NCBI RefSeq assembly: GCF_015234215.1
Contig: NZ_JADEKP010000001.1
Span: 992,001-1,056,000 of the forward strand
Source: Clostridium chrysemydis
Lineage (GTDB): Bacteria; Bacillota; Clostridia; Clostridiales; Clostridiaceae
Direction: 5' to 3'
Length of the DNA: 64,000 nt
Shown: piece by piece, positions 22,942-31,395 of the stretch
How positions within the stretch are numbered: position 1 is the stretch's first letter
How the letters are laid out: every line of letters begins with the position of its first letter
The notes under the pieces: generated by a model
The model's database searches: none
What the model was told of the DNA's origin: nothing
The model's input: only the letters and a program-made list of their open reading frames with translations
Made by a program: the position numbers and the translations under genes

Positions 22942-23470
22942 ATAGTTCCCCGAAAAGGGACACCTCCTTTGATTTAAAATAAGATAGAACAAATAAAATA
23001 GTTATGTGTATAATTTGCACTAAAGAAATATAAATTATACATTCAAATTTAAGTGCATAATTCATCTTTTTTTCTAAAAGAGGATTAATTATTAAATTCG
23101 ATTTTTTATAATTAAAAAAAATTTTTGAAAATTTGAATAAAAAAGCTGCAAAAGTAGAAAATAAACCATAAGAAATAGCAGTATACCAAGGATCACCTAA
23201 AGAATAGTTTATATAGCCTGTTATCTTAACCTGAGGCTTACTTTTCATTTGATTTATTGAAGATAAAAAATCATTAAGAAAAACTTTCGATCTAGAAAAA
23301 TTAAATTTCTGTCTAAGGTATTTCTTTTTTCTATCTTTACTAGTTTTTTTCAATAAGTTTCTATTAAAAAATAATACTTTTTTTTCGTTTTTAGTTATTG
23401 AAACCTTAAGTTTTATTGGGATTTTTAGAAAAAGGATAAATAAAATTAATAAAATAAAAAATAAAGTCAT
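22934..23470 (-). CDS. DUF2953 domain-containing membrane protein
   Basis: A 178-residue protein with an N-terminal membrane anchor (FFILLILFILFLKIPI), a basic middle and the DUF2953 pattern KITGYINYSLGDPWYTAISY followed by a second hydrophobic stretch. A C-terminal hydrophobic segment ends near the YtfJ start, with which it overlaps by 8 bases. In spore formers this family is linked to ytfJ and assumed to serve sporulation. Biochemical function is unknown. Confidence 0.75.
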   Translation of the reverse strand: MTLFFILLILFILFLKIPIKLKVSITKNEKKVLFFNRNLLKKTSKDRKKKYLRQKFNFSRSKVFLNDFLSSINQMKSKPQVKITGYINYSLGDPWYTAISYGLFSTFAAFLFKFSKIFFNYKKSNLIINPLLEKKMNYALKFECIIYISLVQIIHITILFVLSYFKSKEVSLFGELYE

Positions 23471-23591
23471 ATTTCTTCCTCCATTTAAATTGTTTACTTT
23501 TTTTAAGAAAATATACCAAATTTACAATAATATTGCCAAGAATAATAAAATCCATATAGATACAAACTATATAAAGAGAGGTGAAATTATT

Positions 23592-24503
23592 ATGAAAAAG
23601 AAAGTTTACTTAATTTCAACACTTTTATCTTTTTTACTTTTGTTTAACAGTATAATTCCAGTTTATGCTACTGAAAATAAGAAACTCAAAGTATCAGCAA
23701 GGCATGCAATAGCTTATAGTAGAAAAACAGGACAAATTATTTTTGAACAGAATGCATATCAAAATGTTCCAATTGCAAGCACAACAAAAATACTTACTGC
23801 TTTAGTTGCTATTGAAAGCGAAAATCTTAATAAGGAATTTTCTGTAAGTAAAAATGCAGTATCAGTTCGTGGGTCTAAAGTTGGTTATAAAATTGATGAA
23901 AAGGTTAAACTTGAAGAATTACTTCATGGGTTACTTTTTAAATCTGGAAATGATGCAGCAATTATTATAGCAGAAGGTATTTCAGGGAGTGTAGAAGAAT
24001 ACTGTAAGTTAATGAGCCATTATTCAATAAGTATAGGAGCTATTGATTCACATTTTACAACTCCACATGGATTAGATGATATAGATCATTACTCTAGTGC
24101 TTATGACTTGGCATTAATAACGTCTAAGGCTATGGAAAACGAGATTTTTAGAAACATAGTATCAAAGAAGGAGATAAATAAAAGCGATTTTAGTAGATCA
24201 TATAATAATATAAATAAAATACTATGGAAAATCCCTCAAGCTAATGGTGTGAAAACTGGATATACAGGTGGTGCTGGAAAATGCTTAGTATCTTCAATTA
24301 AACATAGTGGGGATGATATTATAATAGTAGTTTTAGATTGTCCAGATAGGTGGAATCAAACAGAAAAAATATTTAATTTTGTTAAGGAGAATTATAGAAC
24401 TAAAACTAAAGATATAAATACATATATAAATGATAACAATATTGTAAAAGCTTATAAAAATAATATTGAGTCGGATGTAGAAGTATTGAATGAATCATTA
24501 TAA
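23592..24503 (+). CDS. D-alanyl-D-alanine carboxypeptidase (second S11 enzyme)
   Basis: A 303-residue secreted PBP. Signal peptide at residues 1-26 (LISTLLSFLLLFNSIIPVYA). Active-site motifs: STTK with Ser63 and Lys66, SGN in LFKSGNDAAIII, KTG in GVKTGYTGGAGKC. It is shorter than DacF and lacks the C-terminal beta domain and anchor helix, so it is probably released or loosely bound. ATG 23592 follows GAGGTG; longer starts have no signal peptide at their beginning. Divergent from the DUF2953-ytfJ pair. It may act in spore cortex maturation, which is inference. Confidence 0.87.
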   Translation: MKKKVYLISTLLSFLLLFNSIIPVYATENKKLKVSARHAIAYSRKTGQIIFEQNAYQNVPIASTTKILTALVAIESENLNKEFSVSKNAVSVRGSKVGYKIDEKVKLEELLHGLLFKSGNDAAIIIAEGISGSVEEYCKLMSHYSISIGAIDSHFTTPHGLDDIDHYSSAYDLALITSKAMENEIFRNIVSKKEINKSDFSRSYNNINKILWKIPQANGVKTGYTGGAGKCLVSSIKHSGDDIIIVVLDCPDRWNQTEKIFNFVKENYRTKTKDINTYINDNNIVKAYKNNIESDVEVLNESL

Positions 24504-24580
24504 GAAAATTATTTAAAAATTAACAGTTTATTCTAAATACTTTAAATTATTATTGTTATTATAATTAATAAGGTTATTTT

Positions 24581-24969
24581 ATGTATTTTTATGAAATTTA
24601 CTTTATTACACATTGGATAATAATTGCTATAGTATTTTATATTATAAGAGTCTATCCTAGTTATATTATGGCTAAGAGAGCAGAGTTAAAGAATTCATGG
24701 ATTATGTATCTGTGTTCCATTTCTAGGTAAACTTGAAATGCTTCACTTAGCTGGTTTTTCTTTTGGTATTTTATTTTGATGTTAATACCATTTGTAAATG
24801 TGGTTCTTTCGATTTTAGTTTTTTATAAAATAACGAAAAACTTTAGATTGGGTTTAATTATGATAAATTTAGGAATAATTTATCATATATTGATTTTATT
24901 GCATTTTAATATATTGTGCTTAGCAATAAATAATTTGATAGGGATATACCAAAAGATTTTAAAGAATAG
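24581..24969 (+). pseudogene. Frameshifted pseudogene of a small membrane protein (paralogue of 28662-29084)
   Basis: The remnant starts MYFYEIYFITHWIII and contains RVYPSYIMAKRAELKNSWIM, close to RVYPSYVMAKRARLKNPWLM in the intact paralogue inside the serine-recombinase element. A frame change near 24,707 (an apparent 4-nt insertion) leads to VPFLGKLEMLHLAGFSF, a second near 24,763 returns to WYFILMLIPFVNVV, and a third precedes DRDIPKDFKE and the TAG at 24967. At least three indels make it clearly dead. A terminator follows. Confidence 0.8.
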
Positions 24970-24970
24970 G

Positions 24971-24998
24971 AAAGGCAACATCTGTTGTCTTTTTTTAT
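24971..24998 (+). terminator. Terminator after the pseudogene
   Basis: A 10-bp stem AAAGGCAACA / TGTTGTCTTT with one wobble, then a T-run. Confidence 0.75.
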
Positions 24999-25023
24999 TA
25001 TATAGTTCATTTAGGGGGGGAAT

Positions 25024-25842
25024 ATGGAATACTTCGAAAATAGAGATGAAAACAAACTAAATTTAGTAATAAGAATAATAAAATTTATTTTTACTATATT
25101 GTTAGCATATTTTATATATCAAGTGATTTTTTCAGATTGGCTTTCAAGAAAAACTCATTTTTTAATATATATAATGTTATGGCTATATCTAGCTTATTTT
25201 ATATTACCTATAATTACTAGATTTATAACAAAATTTTATTTGCCTGATTATTTTATAGGAAGAACTAAAACTAATGATGGGTTGCTAGGGGACCCAATAA
25301 ACTTGGCATTTTATGCAAAAGAAGAAGATATTATTAATGCTTTTATTGAAAGTGGTTGGTATCAAGCAGATGACTTGAATTTCAAATCATCTATAAAAAT
25401 AGGGCTTGCAAGTATATTCTCAAAGTCATATAAATGTGCTCCCGTTAGTTCACTCTTTCTTTTTTCTAGGAAACAAGATTTAGCATTTGAAAAAGAAATA
25501 CATGGTAATCCAAGAAAAAGGCATCATATAAGGTTATGGAAAACACCTAAAGATTGGTACTTGCCTGGTGGAATGCAAGCTGATTGGTTAGCTTCAGCTA
25601 CTTTCGACAGAAATGTAGGTTTATCGCTTTTTACAGGACAAATCACACATAAAATAGATCCTAATGTAGATGAAGAAAGAGATTTTGTTATAAAAACTCT
25701 TCATGCTAATTCAGTAGTTGATAAAGTTGATGAGGTAACACACTTCACAAGTAGCTATCATGGACGAAATGGTGGTGGAGATAGGATATATACAGATGGA
25801 TCGTTACCTTTCATAACAATAAAAGATAGAAAGCATGAATAA
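25024..25842 (+). CDS. LssY C-terminal domain membrane protein
   Basis: A 272-residue protein with two N-terminal membrane spans (residues ~15-38 and 48-75) and a C-terminal LssY-C-like domain: GDPINLAFYAKEEDIINAFI, WYLPGGMQADWLASATFDRN, and a His-rich THFTSSYHGRNGGGDR. LssY-C proteins in other bacteria are often coupled to PAP2 phosphatase or secretion genes; the biochemical role is unknown. A GGGGGG ribosome site precedes the ATG. It is independent of the pseudogene upstream. Confidence 0.75.
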   Translation: MEYFENRDENKLNLVIRIIKFIFTILLAYFIYQVIFSDWLSRKTHFLIYIMLWLYLAYFILPIITRFITKFYLPDYFIGRTKTNDGLLGDPINLAFYAKEEDIINAFIESGWYQADDLNFKSSIKIGLASIFSKSYKCAPVSSLFLFSRKQDLAFEKEIHGNPRKRHHIRLWKTPKDWYLPGGMQADWLASATFDRNVGLSLFTGQITHKIDPNVDEERDFVIKTLHANSVVDKVDEVTHFTSSYHGRNGGGDRIYTDGSLPFITIKDRKHE

Positions 25843-25863
25843 TTAAATTCATGCTTTTTATCT
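25831..25863 (+). terminator. Terminator overlapping the LssY-C stop
   Basis: Stem AAGCATGAAT / ATTCATGCTT with loop AATTAA, then TTTTATC. The stop codon lies inside the hairpin. Confidence 0.8.
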
Positions 25864-25939
25864 TTTATGACGAAATTAAAGTAACAAATGGCATTAATTT
25901 TAATAATTTATTAGTATAAATAATTTTGGGAGTAATTTT

Positions 25940-26923
25940 ATGAAGATTACTAAGTGTATTGATTCTGGTAGTGAATATTGTCCATGTAACTTAGCTGTTT
26001 GTGGAGAATGTATATTATGCTCACAGTTAAAAGGAGAAAAATTTTGTGATTGTTGTAATTGGAATGGGGTATGCATATATCAGGAATTTATCTCTAATAA
26101 CTCTATGCCAAAAGAAGGAAGAAAAATTTTCAAATCTAAAATTCTAAATAAGTTATTTATTGAAGAAAATTTATTAGAACTTGAATTAGAAATAACACAC
26201 GGACTTGCAAACTCGTTAATTAATCCTGGCAGTTTTATCTTTATAATAGATGAAGAGAAAAATTTTTATAATATTCCAATTTCAGTAATGGAGACTGATA
26301 AAGAAAAAAATACAATTAAAATATTAATAGAGATTAAGGGCATAAAAACAAAAAGAATTTTAAACTGTTTAGATAAAGGAGAAATAAAGATAAAAGCCCC
26401 TTACTGGAATGGGATATTTGGTATTGATAACATAATGAGTTTGAAGGATTCTAAAGCTATTATTATTGCAAAGAGCATTGGAATAGCACCTATCATTCCA
26501 GTTATAAGAAAACTTAAGCAAAATAATAATGATGTAACAGTTTATGTTGATATAAGTAATGAAAAATATGATTTTTTGGAAGAAATTATAAAAAAATATG
26601 ATTGTAATTTAAATAAAACTACTATTATGAATAATGGAAGTTTAACTGAAGAAATGAGATATATTCTACAAGACAAAATAAATAACAATATGGACTTGAT
26701 TTATACGGCTGGTGCAGATATATTAACAAAATTGATTATTGATTTTATAGATAAAGAGGAAGGTAGAAAAATTAAATTGGCATGTTGTAATAATTTTAAA
26801 ATGTGTTGTGGAGAAGGCATATGTGGTGCATGCACTATAAGATATAAAGGTGGTGTTGTTCGGAGATATTGCAAAGAACAAGTAGAACCACGAGAACTTT
26901 TTGAAGGGAGAAGATATATATGA
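25940..26923 (+). CDS. PyrK-like FAD/2Fe-2S reductase with Cys-rich N-terminus
   Basis: A 327-residue electron-transfer protein. Residues 8-48 hold about ten cysteines (CPCNLAVCGECILC, FCDCCNWNGVC), suggesting an extra metal or Fe-S site. Residues 55-280 resemble the ferredoxin-reductase fold of dihydroorotate dehydrogenase electron-transfer subunits: FAD part to ~150, NAD part from AIIIAKSIGIAPIIPVI. The C-terminal CCGEGICGACTIRYKGGVVR carries 2Fe-2S ligands. It overlaps the next gene by 4 bases (ATGA) and probably passes electrons to it. It is not in a pyr operon, so pyrimidine synthesis is unlikely. Confidence 0.75.
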   Translation: MKITKCIDSGSEYCPCNLAVCGECILCSQLKGEKFCDCCNWNGVCIYQEFISNNSMPKEGRKIFKSKILNKLFIEENLLELELEITHGLANSLINPGSFIFIIDEEKNFYNIPISVMETDKEKNTIKILIEIKGIKTKRILNCLDKGEIKIKAPYWNGIFGIDNIMSLKDSKAIIIAKSIGIAPIIPVIRKLKQNNNDVTVYVDISNEKYDFLEEIIKKYDCNLNKTTIMNNGSLTEEMRYILQDKINNNMDLIYTAGADILTKLIIDFIDKEEGRKIKLACCNNFKMCCGEGICGACTIRYKGGVVRRYCKEQVEPRELFEGRRYI

Positions 26924-27711
26924 AAGTAGCAATTATTGGAGGTGGATGGTCAGGAGTTGCTGCAGCTATTTCAGCTAAGAAGGCTGGAGCAGATGTTTAT
27001 TTATTTGAAAAAACTGACCTTCTTTTAGGGCTTGGCAATGTTGGAGGGATAATGAGAAATAATGGTCGCTATACTGCTACAGAGGAATTAATTGCACTTG
27101 GAGCAGGCGATCTATTTAACATTACAGATAAGTGTTCAAGACATAAAAACATAAATTTTCCTGGACATGAACACGCTTGGCTATATGATGTAAATCTAAT
27201 AGAAGGAGTAGTGCGTGAATATATTGACTCATTAGGAATAAATATATTAATAGAAACTAGAGTTAAAGATGTAAACTTTAATGGAAAAGATATTAAGGGT
27301 ATTTACTATGGAGATAATGAGTATTTAGAATGTGATGTTGTTGTTGAGACTACGGGCTCTACTGGACCTATGGGTAATTGTTTGAAATACGGAAATGGAT
27401 GTTCCATGTGTATACTTCGCTGTCCTGCGTTTGGACCAAGGTTAAGCATAAGTGCAAGGTGCAATATTGAAGATATTCAAGGAGAAAGGGAAGAGGATAA
27501 ATTAGGAGCATTTTCAGGTTCTTGTAAATTAGCAAAAGAATCATTGTCTAAGGAAATGCAATATAGATTAAATAAAGATGGAGTAGTTATTTTAAAAATA
27601 CCTGAAGAGGATATTAATTATTCAAAACTTGAAACCAAAGTATGTCAACAGTATGCGTTAAAAGAATTTGCTGAGAATATAATTCTCTTGGATACTGGAC
27701 ATGCTGTATGA
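26920..27711 (+). CDS. N-terminal fragment of a FAD-dependent oxidoreductase, interrupted by the element
   Basis: A 263-residue fragment starting with the FAD-binding motif VAIIGGGWSGVAAAISAKKA. It includes a Cys-rich stretch (CLKYGNGCSMCILRCPAFGP) suited to an Fe-S centre or redox-active cysteines. The native frame runs to GHA at 27702-27704, where the serine-recombinase element begins; two element-derived codons and a TGA end the truncated form. Joining base 27704 to 32370 restores one 427-residue frame whose remainder is at 32370-32868. It overlaps the PyrK-like gene, its likely electron partner. The truncated form should be inactive. Confidence 0.85.
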   Translation: MKVAIIGGGWSGVAAAISAKKAGADVYLFEKTDLLLGLGNVGGIMRNNGRYTATEELIALGAGDLFNITDKCSRHKNINFPGHEHAWLYDVNLIEGVVREYIDSLGINILIETRVKDVNFNGKDIKGIYYGDNEYLECDVVVETTGSTGPMGNCLKYGNGCSMCILRCPAFGPRLSISARCNIEDIQGEREEDKLGAFSGSCKLAKESLSKEMQYRLNKDGVVILKIPEEDINYSKLETKVCQQYALKEFAENIILLDTGHAV

Positions 27712-27724
27712 ACAAAAAGACAAC
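27685..27724. other. attL of the serine-recombinase element
   Basis: The left part is host coding sequence ending ...CTGGACAT, then core GC (27703-27704), then the element arm TGTATGAACAAAAAGACAAC (27705-27724). The mirror image of this arm is at the right end. Confidence 0.85.
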
Positions 27725-27825
27725 AATCAAACAGCTAATTAATATTCACTAGTTATAAAAAGAAAAAAATGTTAATATAACATTTGTAGATTAATACTAA
27801 AGAATGTTAAATATAGGAGGTAAAT

Positions 27826-28611
27826 ATGTGTGGTATTCTTAAAGAAATATTAATTCAGTCTTTTACTTTATATTTTATTATAGCAATATTAATTGTAAAT
27901 AAAGAATTTTTAAAATATTTCAAACAGCTAATAAAAAAGAGAATTAATTTCAAAATTTCAAAAATAACATATAGATATATAAAGTTTTATTTGCTCTCAG
28001 CAATTATAGTTGTTAGTATTGATTTTTTAGCAAATATGAGTCAAGATAATAGGTGGAAAATTATAGCTTACGAATCAGTACCTATCATATTTATAAATGC
28101 TTTTGTTTTCTTTATTACATTGAAAGTAGGCTTTTTTATAAAAACAAAGGTACAAGCGGTAAATAGTGAAGTAAATAATAAAGATCAACATATTTTAGAT
28201 AATGTTATTGAATATAGCAAATACACAAAAGATGATCCTGAACTCTATATTAATTTGAAAAAAGAAATAACTAAAAAATTAAATACATTAAAAGGCAAAG
28301 AAAGAAAAATTAATTACATAAAGATTTCAAAGAATAAAGCTAAAGTAAAATTAGAACATAGAAATAAAAATTATAATCTTGCAAATTACTCAGCATGGAT
28401 ATGTTTGATAGCTGTAATTGTAGCGATTTTTTCAAGCTTCTTTATTGAAAGTAGTAAGAATATAATATTTACAACATTATGTATTAGTGCTTTCATTGTT
28501 ATTTGTTTTGAATTTTGGAAAGAAACGAAGTTTAAATTAACAAATGAGGAAGAGTACTTGTACAGTATTATAATTGAAGTATTAGAAGATATAGAAAAAG
28601 CAATAATTTAA
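27826..28611 (+). CDS. Multi-span membrane protein of unknown function (element cargo)
   Basis: A 261-residue protein with predicted spans at about residues 9-24, 49-68, 85-103, 187-207 and 213-230, and a basic cytoplasmic-looking middle part (residues 105-185, KKEITKKLNTLKGKERKIN). An AGGAGG ribosome site precedes the ATG. No family is recognised. It is transcribed toward the recombinase and separated from it by a terminator, so it looks like independent cargo. A protective or immunity role is possible but unsupported. Confidence 0.65.
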   Translation: MCGILKEILIQSFTLYFIIAILIVNKEFLKYFKQLIKKRINFKISKITYRYIKFYLLSAIIVVSIDFLANMSQDNRWKIIAYESVPIIFINAFVFFITLKVGFFIKTKVQAVNSEVNNKDQHILDNVIEYSKYTKDDPELYINLKKEITKKLNTLKGKERKINYIKISKNKAKVKLEHRNKNYNLANYSAWICLIAVIVAIFSSFFIESSKNIIFTTLCISAFIVICFEFWKETKFKLTNEEEYLYSIIIEVLEDIEKAII

Positions 28612-28621
28612 TATAATGTAC

Positions 28622-28655
28622 AAAAAGACAACCTTTTTACAGGTTGCCTTTTTTA
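28622..28655. terminator. Bidirectional terminator inside the element
   Basis: Stem AAAAGACAACC / GGTTGCCTTTT (one mismatch) with A- and T-rich flanks, between two convergent genes. Confidence 0.75.
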
Positions 28656-28661
28656 GTTAGA

Positions 28662-29084
28662 TCAATCATTATATTCCTCTTGAAACTCTCTTGGAATATC
28701 TCCAACAAACCTGCGGTCTGAAAGGACAATAAACCAAAAAGTAATGAAGGCTACGAAAGAAAAGATTACACCTAAGATTGTCATACCTATGCCAAATCCA
28801 AAGTTTCTCATTATTCTATAAAATACTATTATCATAAATATAATATTTACGAATGGTATTAGCATTAATATAAAATACCAATAAGAAAACCCTGCTAGAT
28901 GTAAGATTTTAAATTCACCTAGGATAGGAATCCACATCAGCCAAGGATTTTTTAATCTTGCTCTTTTAGCCATTACATAACTAGGATAAACTCTAACTAA
29001 GTAATAAATTAGTCCCACGATAAAACCTAAACTGCCATAGGCGATACCGCTTGTGGCAGCATAAAGACCATTAAAAAAATCCAT
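28662..29084 (-). CDS. Small membrane protein (DUF5684-like), element cargo
   Basis: A 140-residue protein with about four hydrophobic segments and a conserved loop RVYPSYVMAKRARLKNPWLM followed by WIPILGEFKILHLAGFSYWY. This resembles the family of small clostridial proteins annotated as DUF5684 or signal-peptidase-I-like loops. ATG at 29084 follows GAGGTGAT. It lies 43 bp downstream of the recombinase on the same strand, so they may share a transcript. A frameshifted homologue lies outside the element at 24581-24969. Confidence 0.65.
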   Translation of the reverse strand: MDFFNGLYAATSGIAYGSLGFIVGLIYYLVRVYPSYVMAKRARLKNPWLMWIPILGEFKILHLAGFSYWYFILMLIPFVNIIFMIIVFYRIMRNFGFGIGMTILGVIFSFVAFITFWFIVLSDRRFVGDIPREFQEEYND

Positions 29085-29127
29085 ACATATCACCTCAGAT
29101 ATAGTTTATCCTCTTTTAAAAAATTTA

Positions 29128-30765
29128 TTATGCATTTAATAAATCAAAAGCTCCAACAAAATTAATTTTAATTTTATCATCTCCAAGCTCATCAGGAGGG
29201 AAGTAATAAACTTTATCTATAAGAGTATTGATTAATTGTTTTTGCTCTGAATGTTCTAACTTATCTATATAGCTGCATTTACTAATTAAAGTTTCAACTA
29301 GTGAAAATTCTAATTTATTATTTTCATTTTCTAAGTTTTCTTTTTTTAATGCATTAATATTATTTTCTATTATATTGCATTCTTTTTTTAGTTCTGTAAT
29401 TTTTTTAAATAAAACATCAGTAATTAAATCGTCATGATCTTTAGATAGTTTATTAACTAATACATTAATCTGAGAATTATGTTCTTCTAATTGCTTCTTA
29501 AGAGATAATAATTCATTATTATTATCCTTAGAATTTATATTTTTTAAATTTGATAAAAATAAATTTTTATTATAACTAAGGTTTTTTAGCGTTTGAAGTA
29601 CAGCTTCCTCAACTCTCTCAAGCTTAACATTTTTCACATCACATAACTGCCTTTTAGAAACCTTTTTAAGATAACAATTATAGTACAAGTGTCTTTTGCC
29701 TGTTTTAGGTGAAACATTACCATGTTGAACTATTAGTCTTGATTTACAACTACCACAAAAGATTTTGCCAGTTAAAAGTGAATTATGTGTTTTGCCAAGG
29801 CGTGGGAAAGTATCTCTATTTTTATCGAACTGATATTGAACTCTAAGCCATAGTTCAGGCTCTATATAACCAATTACACTACTAACTGCTGCAAACATCT
29901 CAGAAGGGCTTTTATTAGCCTTAGTTTGTTTACCATTCTTATGTACTGCTTCTGTTTTATTGTAAGTTAGTAGGGAGTGTTCATTATCAATTTCACCATA
30001 GACTTTACAGCCTTTAGTTTGAAGATAATCAATTACGTTACTATTAGCCTTAACATAGATAGTATTTTGAAGAACTAATTTTAATGTACTCTTTTCAAAT
30101 AATCTACCAGAAGCAGAACAGATATTATTTTGGTGTGTATAAACCTCTAATTTATGCAGGCTGCCAAGTTCTAAATATTTTTCATATAAAAACTTAACAA
30201 ACTCTAGATCTTCAGTGTTATGGACTAGGGAAGTTTGTTGTCTTTTTTTACCTTCATCATCATAAAAATAAAACTTTTCAGATTTAAACCCTAAAGGAAT
30301 CTTTCCACCTGTCCATTTGCCATTCTTAGCCATTTCAAGCATATTATCTTTAACACGTTCTGCTATAGTTTCTCTTTCAAGCTGTGCAAAAACAGATGCA
30401 ATATATATCATAGCTCTCCCCATAGGAGAAGAAGTATCAAACTGTTCTTTTATAGATACAAAATCCACCTTATTTTCTTGAAGAGTTTCAAGCACAGAAG
30501 CGAAGTCAGAAACATTTCTACTAATCCTATCTAGTCTATAACAGATAAGAAGATCTATTTTTTTATTCCTAGCATCGTTCATAAGCTTTTTAAACTCAGG
30601 TCGGTTTATATTTCCACCACTAAAGCCTTCATCTTCGTATATAAGAAACTCAGCATCTTTATTTATATGAGCTTGTACATGAGCTTTACACATTTCTATT
30701 TGGTTTTCTATTGAGTCACCTTTACCAGTGAATTTAGACTTCCTACTATATATTGCAACAATCAT
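29128..30765 (-). CDS. Large serine recombinase (site-specific integrase)
   Basis: A 545-residue recombinase. The N-terminal resolvase domain (1-150) starts MIVAIYSRKSKFTGKGDSIE with the likely nucleophile Ser10 and includes ICYRLDRISRNVSDF and FAQLERETIAERV. A Recombinase domain follows at ~170-290. A zinc ribbon (IFCGSCKSRLI ... YYNCYLKKVSKRQLCDV) lies near 330-380. A coiled coil (residues ~410-490) resembles the arm that controls direction in serine integrases. It should catalyse integration and excision of the element in which it lies. AAGGAG precedes the ATG at 30765. Confidence 0.95.
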   Translation of the reverse strand: MIVAIYSRKSKFTGKGDSIENQIEMCKAHVQAHINKDAEFLIYEDEGFSGGNINRPEFKKLMNDARNKKIDLLICYRLDRISRNVSDFASVLETLQENKVDFVSIKEQFDTSSPMGRAMIYIASVFAQLERETIAERVKDNMLEMAKNGKWTGGKIPLGFKSEKFYFYDDEGKKRQQTSLVHNTEDLEFVKFLYEKYLELGSLHKLEVYTHQNNICSASGRLFEKSTLKLVLQNTIYVKANSNVIDYLQTKGCKVYGEIDNEHSLLTYNKTEAVHKNGKQTKANKSPSEMFAAVSSVIGYIEPELWLRVQYQFDKNRDTFPRLGKTHNSLLTGKIFCGSCKSRLIVQHGNVSPKTGKRHLYYNCYLKKVSKRQLCDVKNVKLERVEEAVLQTLKNLSYNKNLFLSNLKNINSKDNNNELLSLKKQLEEHNSQINVLVNKLSKDHDDLITDVLFKKITELKKECNIIENNINALKKENLENENNKLEFSLVETLISKCSYIDKLEHSEQKQLINTLIDKVYYFPPDELGDDKIKINFVGAFDLLNA

Positions 30766-31000
30766 AAATTAACTCCTTATTCATAACAGCTAGTACACTA
30801 TTATTATATTTATCTTCTTTAAGATATATTGATATTAACTTATATTTTATGATTTCTTCTGTCACATTAAAATGTAGTGAGAGTAAAAGAATATTTACAC
30901 GAGACAAAAATTGTTGGTGATTAAATTTTATCTGGCAGAAAGTATATAAGGTGTAACATTTTTTTTAGTAATTCATAATCTATAAAAGGGGGGTGATCCA
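30766..31000. other. Divergent control region of the element
   Basis: About 235 bp between the recombinase (-) and the 54-residue ORF (+). It is AT-rich and must hold promoters for both; no operator palindrome was seen. Confidence 0.4.
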
Positions 31001-31165
31001 ATGGCAGGAAAGCTACTAGTTGAAGTGAATTTTCCAAAAGACATGACAATAATTGAAAGTAAAATTGCGGAAATTTTAGCACAAATAATTAGTAAGAAGT
31101 ATGGACCAGATAAATGTATAATGATAGTTGATGAAATGCAAAAAGAACTAAATAAAATAAATTAA
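31001..31165 (+). CDS. 54-residue protein divergent from the recombinase
   Basis: Starts MAGKLLVEVNFPKDMTIIES behind an AAGGGGGGTGAT ribosome site and ends with a helical IMIVDEMQKELNKIN. Composition suggests a strand followed by two helices. Its good ribosome site, dedicated terminator and place next to the recombinase make it a real gene. A recombination directionality factor is an attractive guess because such factors are small and near the integrase, but there is no motif to prove it. Confidence 0.6.
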   Translation: MAGKLLVEVNFPKDMTIIESKIAEILAQIISKKYGPDKCIMIVDEMQKELNKIN

Positions 31166-31175
31166 AGCTCTAAAG

Positions 31176-31199
31176 ATAAAAGGCTAAAAAGCCTTTTAT
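31176..31199 (+). terminator. Terminator after the 54-residue ORF
   Basis: Stem ATAAAAGGCT / AGCCTTTTAT around AAAA, a 10-bp perfect hairpin. Confidence 0.75.
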
Positions 31200-31395
31200 G
31201 TAACTGTCAACTTAATAAAATTAATATAAATAAGAATACGAATAATTTAAATTTTCAACATATGTCTAAAATAATATCCTCGTATATGATGATTAAATGC
31301 AAAAAAAATCCTAAGCTCACATAAACATTATTGTATATATTATATAAATACATACAAAATAACTTTATAACCTAAATTTCGGAAGGAAATAAAAT

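Noticed and set aside
24776-25060. Open frame of 94 codons that could be taken as a membrane protein gene
   Set aside because: Its first part is the third segment of a frameshifted pseudogene and its end runs through a terminator into the LssY-C gene; it has no ribosome site.
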